A DNA stretch of 64,000 nt, from positions 7,359,001 through 7,423,000 of the forward strand of contig NZ_CP036433.1 in NCBI RefSeq assembly GCF_007751035.1. The letters run 5' to 3'. Shown here in pieces: positions 63,001 to 64,000 of the stretch. Origin of the DNA: Lignipirellula cremea. GTDB taxonomy: Bacteria > Planctomycetota > Planctomycetia > Pirellulales > Pirellulaceae. The position numbers and the translations under genes were made by a program. Position 1 is the first letter of the stretch, and each line of letters starts with the position of its first letter. The notes under the pieces were generated by a model that made no database searches, was not told where the DNA came from, and worked only from the letters and a program-made list of their open reading frames with translations.

Positions 63001-63172
63001 GGTGACCGACGAACACCCGCTGGTTCGCCTGGAAGCCGTGCGGGCCCTGAGCTTCATCCCGCAAGAAGAAGCCCAGCTGATCGCCCTGGAAGCGGCCAAC
63101 CTGCCGATGGACGCCTACCTGGAATACACGTTCAACGAAACGATGAAAACGTTGACCAAACTTTCCAAGTAG
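60053..63172 (+). CDS. PA14 - SGNH-like - PVC dehydrogenase propeller - HEAT protein without heme site
   Basis: 1,039 residues with a signal peptide (LTPLAMLGALLAPRFAAADD). Residues about 35-180 are a PA14 carbohydrate-binding-type domain (FVRWAGEIQIDETAKHTFIL, SDDGSRLLIDGKVVVDH). Residues 200-395 are SGNH-like, but the catalytic GDS is GNT at 208-210 (ISIVGNTLAERMQHDGW); GVHLNERGNRV keeps the His. Residues about 500-860 are the PVC membrane-bound-dehydrogenase propeller (AFDPQGRLFCCAWPSYPHW, DNDGDGKADE, DTDGDDQADVR, GPDGALYFTDWQNPIIG). HEAT-like repeats end the protein. Unlike the 822-residue relative in this window it has no CxxCH heme site, so it may pair with a separate cytochrome. Confidence 0.92.
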   Translation: MLCMNHWSRWLTPLAMLGALLAPRFAAADDTSPGLIADVYLLDKPITKLADAPQNTKPTRQVIEANVDIGSPARLSVLAGSGEQVFVRWAGEIQIDETAKHTFILNSDDGSRLLIDGKVVVDHDGLHGATEARADARLTAGRHQVVVEYFNNTGGAMCALSWRVTPGGQQVIPAGVFFHDKAAAAAIPKPQPAPKFSLSKGLRISIVGNTLAERMQHDGWMETLLQAASPGKELTFRNLGFSADSLTVQNRVDGFGSQDEWLARTQADAIFAFFGFNESFAGEAGLEAFKSDLSQTLDRWLRQQYNGQSPPAIVLFSPIAQENLNTPNLPDGLAGNPQIKQYADAIAEVATARGVKYVDLFTPTLAAYQREAKPLTINGVHLNERGNRVVGEAIAAALGAASDLDETLLEKLRQAVVDKNFYYFNRYQTTDGYNVHGGRSHKVYAGVSNREVMMREMEILEAMATNRDQRIWALAQGQDLAVDDNDTPAFIPTPTNFPGPGKNGEHVYLSGEEALAKMKVAEGLKVELFASEEQFPELINPVQMAFDPQGRLFCCAWPSYPHWTPKDKMDDKLLILIDNDGDGKADECKTFADGLHNPTGFEFWGGGVLVAMAPDILFLKDTDGDDQADVRMRVLHGISSGDTHHAANSFTIGPGGALYFQEGTFHRSSIETPYGPVRNLDGCMWRFEPGTWKVHRHIPYGFANPHGHVYDYWGQGFMHDGTGAVPYHETLFSGHLPYPDRHGRAPELYKKRTRPCPATEILSSSHFPPESQGNLLVENVIGFQGILQYKVTPDGSSFQGKEIEPIIESTDLNFRPVDLEIGPDGALYFTDWQNPIIGHLQHHIRDPNRDKKHGRVYRITCEGRDLIQPVPVAGEPIPALLELLKSHEDRVRYRAKIELSSRDSAAVTAAVDKWAAALDKADPDYAHNLLEALWVHQYHNVVNEALLRQVLRSDDHRARAAATRVLGYWHDRVKDPLDLLLAQVTDEHPLVRLEAVRALSFIPQEEAQLIALEAANLPMDAYLEYTFNETMKTLTKLSK

Positions 63173-63188
63173 GGCGTCCCGTCATCCG

Positions 63189-63212
63189 CCCGTCGCAAAC
63201 CACTGCGACGGG
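63189..63212. terminator. Hairpin downstream of the PA14/PVC gene
   Basis: A perfect 9-bp stem CCCGTCGCA (63189-63197) and TGCGACGGG (63204-63212), loop AACCAC, beginning 17 bases after the stop codon. No T-tract follows, so it may be a factor-dependent terminator or an mRNA-end stabiliser. Confidence 0.5.
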
Positions 63213-63370
63213 CCCAACGGGGCAGGGGAGTCCCGCATCCGCATCTGGATACTCACCGTTGGATAGCCGATCCGCATGAACAGCGCTTCGCCGGCCCACC
63301 CGTAAATCGCCTGGCTGGCTCCCAGGCCAGGCAGACCAGGGCCCGTCATGATGATGCCAAAAATCGTCCG

Positions 63371-63445
63371 CCAGACGCCTGGATCTCGCAGTTCAAGCGG
63401 TTCCCTCCGCCAGGCGTTTGAATCTTGCAGTTCAAGCGGTTCTTT
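63371..63445. repeat. Two imperfect 36-bp direct repeats with 39-bp period
   Basis: Units 63371-63406 and 63410-63445 share CGCAGTTCAAGCGGTTC-like cores (CTCGCAGTTCAAGCGGTTC and CTTGCAGTTCAAGCGGTTC) and CCAG-CG starts. The 39-bp period is 13 codons. It could be a remnant of a repeat protein or an intergenic duplication. Confidence 0.75.
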
Positions 63446-63601
63446 GTCACAGGAGTCGTCAACTGGCGAGGAATTCATGCAAGCCGCCGCGGAGATTTGG
63501 AGAGAAAGTTTGCCCGTCTGCCGTGGTGATGAAGGGTTGAGTCTGGTCTAAAATGGCAGGCTATACAAGCAGCCCAACCCTCCTATCCCTGGCAGGATGC
63601 A

Positions 63602-64000
63602 ATGTCGCAGCAGGAACATAAAGCCGACGCCCCCACCGAGATTCGCTGCGCGGCGATCACCGTCAGCGATACGCGCACCGAAGAAACCGATACGGGCGGC
63701 AAGCTGCTGGTCGAACTGCTCACGGCGGCCGGCCATGAAATCACGGCCCGCAAGATCCTGCCCGACGAACCCGACGCCATGCGATTGCTGCTGGTGGATC
63801 TGTCCGAGCGGGACGATGTCGATGCCATCCTGATGACGGGCGGCACCGGCGTCAGCAGCCGCGACCAGACCTACGAAACCGTCTCCGCCCTGTTGACCAA
63901 ACCGCTGCCCGGTTACGGCGAGCTGTTCCGCCAGCTCAGCTACGAGCAAGTCGGCTCGGCCTGCCTGCTCAGCCGCGCCGTCGGCGGCCTGCTGGACCGC
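63602..64000 (+). CDS. moaB: MoaB/MogA-type molybdopterin protein (C-terminus cut by window edge)
   Basis: 133 codons are present from the ATG at 63602, which has AGGA upstream; the frame is open at the right edge. MoCF-biosynthesis fold: IRCAAITVSDTRTEETDTGG, KLLVELLTAAGHEITARKIL, AILMTGGTGVSSRDQTYETV (the molybdopterin-binding TGGTG), then ELFRQLSYEQVGSACLLSRA with VGG. It likely adenylylates molybdopterin during molybdenum cofactor synthesis in the cytoplasm. About 35-45 residues are probably missing when compared with normal 165-180-residue members. No other moa genes are in the window. Confidence 0.92.
   Translation, partial: MSQQEHKADAPTEIRCAAITVSDTRTEETDTGGKLLVELLTAAGHEITARKILPDEPDAMRLLLVDLSERDDVDAILMTGGTGVSSRDQTYETVSALLTKPLPGYGELFRQLSYEQVGSACLLSRAVGGLLDR

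Larger units (their letters stand above)
63173..63601. other. Intergenic stretch with a hairpin and a direct repeat
   Basis: No gene is called. A minus-strand frame (63182-63478, 98 codons) begins in the repeat area and reads EPLELQDSNAWRR / EPLELRDPGVWRT twice, but has no family match and weak support. Sequences before 63602 include AGGA, the likely ribosome site of moaB. Confidence 0.45.

Noticed and set aside
63182-63478. 98-codon minus frame with EPLEL repeats as a gene
   Set aside because: It is explained by a DNA repeat and overlaps a hairpin. No signal or domain supports translation.

Overview
The window looks like chromosomal DNA of a planctomycete, most probably a Pirellulales/Pirellulaceae relative. 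This rests on family content, not on a database match: a membrane-anchored Ser/Thr kinase with a propeller tail, a TIGR02996 domain joined to a formylglycine-enzyme-like fold, two DUF1501 Tat-exported proteins, a DUF1080 (3-keto-disaccharide hydrolase) protein, PVC-type dehydrogenase and cytochrome proteins, and a CPxC small protein. The DNA is GC-rich, genes lie on both strands, and operons are short. I see no prophage, insertion sequence, CRISPR array or rRNA.

Layout. 1-5.6 kb (minus): a kinase cut by the left edge and two formylglycine-enzyme-like paralogues. 5.8-8.1 kb: a TPR lipoprotein and a small membrane protein. 8.3-10 kb (minus): a tight radical SAM plus heme-oxygenase-like diiron pair with two terminators behind it. 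10.4-13.1 kb: an MBOAT acyltransferase overlapping an SGNH-like partner, a bidirectional terminator and the initiator tRNA. 13.3-15.8 kb: a CPxC protein and a fused double adenine methyltransferase. 15.8-25.9 kb: an alpha/beta hydrolase, a PQQ-type propeller, DUF1501, DUF1080 and a PVC cytochrome protein. 26.1-30.8 kb (minus): lysA, and a TPR-gluzincin protein overlapping a MazG-like gene. 30.9-41.8 kb (minus): an eleven-gene Tad/Flp pilus operon. 42.1-44.2 kb: a MarR regulator, a GNAT gene, a truncated methyltransferase and infC. 44.6-48.3 kb: a secreted protein, a hypothetical gene, a YgfZ/GcvT-like protein and a PhoD-like phosphatase. 48.5-64 kb: a membrane protein, DUF1501, an ACP-aminotransferase-like fusion, a propeller/HEAT protein, a DEDDh exonuclease, an S9 peptidase, an outer-membrane protein, a PA14-SGNH-PVC protein and the start of moaB.

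How genes work together. The clearest system is the Tad operon: pilin, prepilin peptidase, four TadE/TadG-like proteins, CpaB, a CpaF ATPase with an added FHA-like domain, and TadB/TadC. It has no secretin and no TadZ/CpaE here. The MBOAT/SGNH pair probably O-acylates a surface glycan. The radical SAM and diiron-oxygenase genes probably act in one small-molecule or peptide-modification route. Several exported proteins fit the carbohydrate-rich lifestyle of planctomycetes.

Most notable: infC appears to start at AUC and the initiator tRNA has A29-U41 in place of G29-C41; an ACP-AONS-like protein has Asn where the PLP lysine should be; beta- and alpha-class adenine methyltransferases are fused; the Tad ATPase carries an FHA domain; and the radical SAM/diiron pair has a full set of metal ligands.
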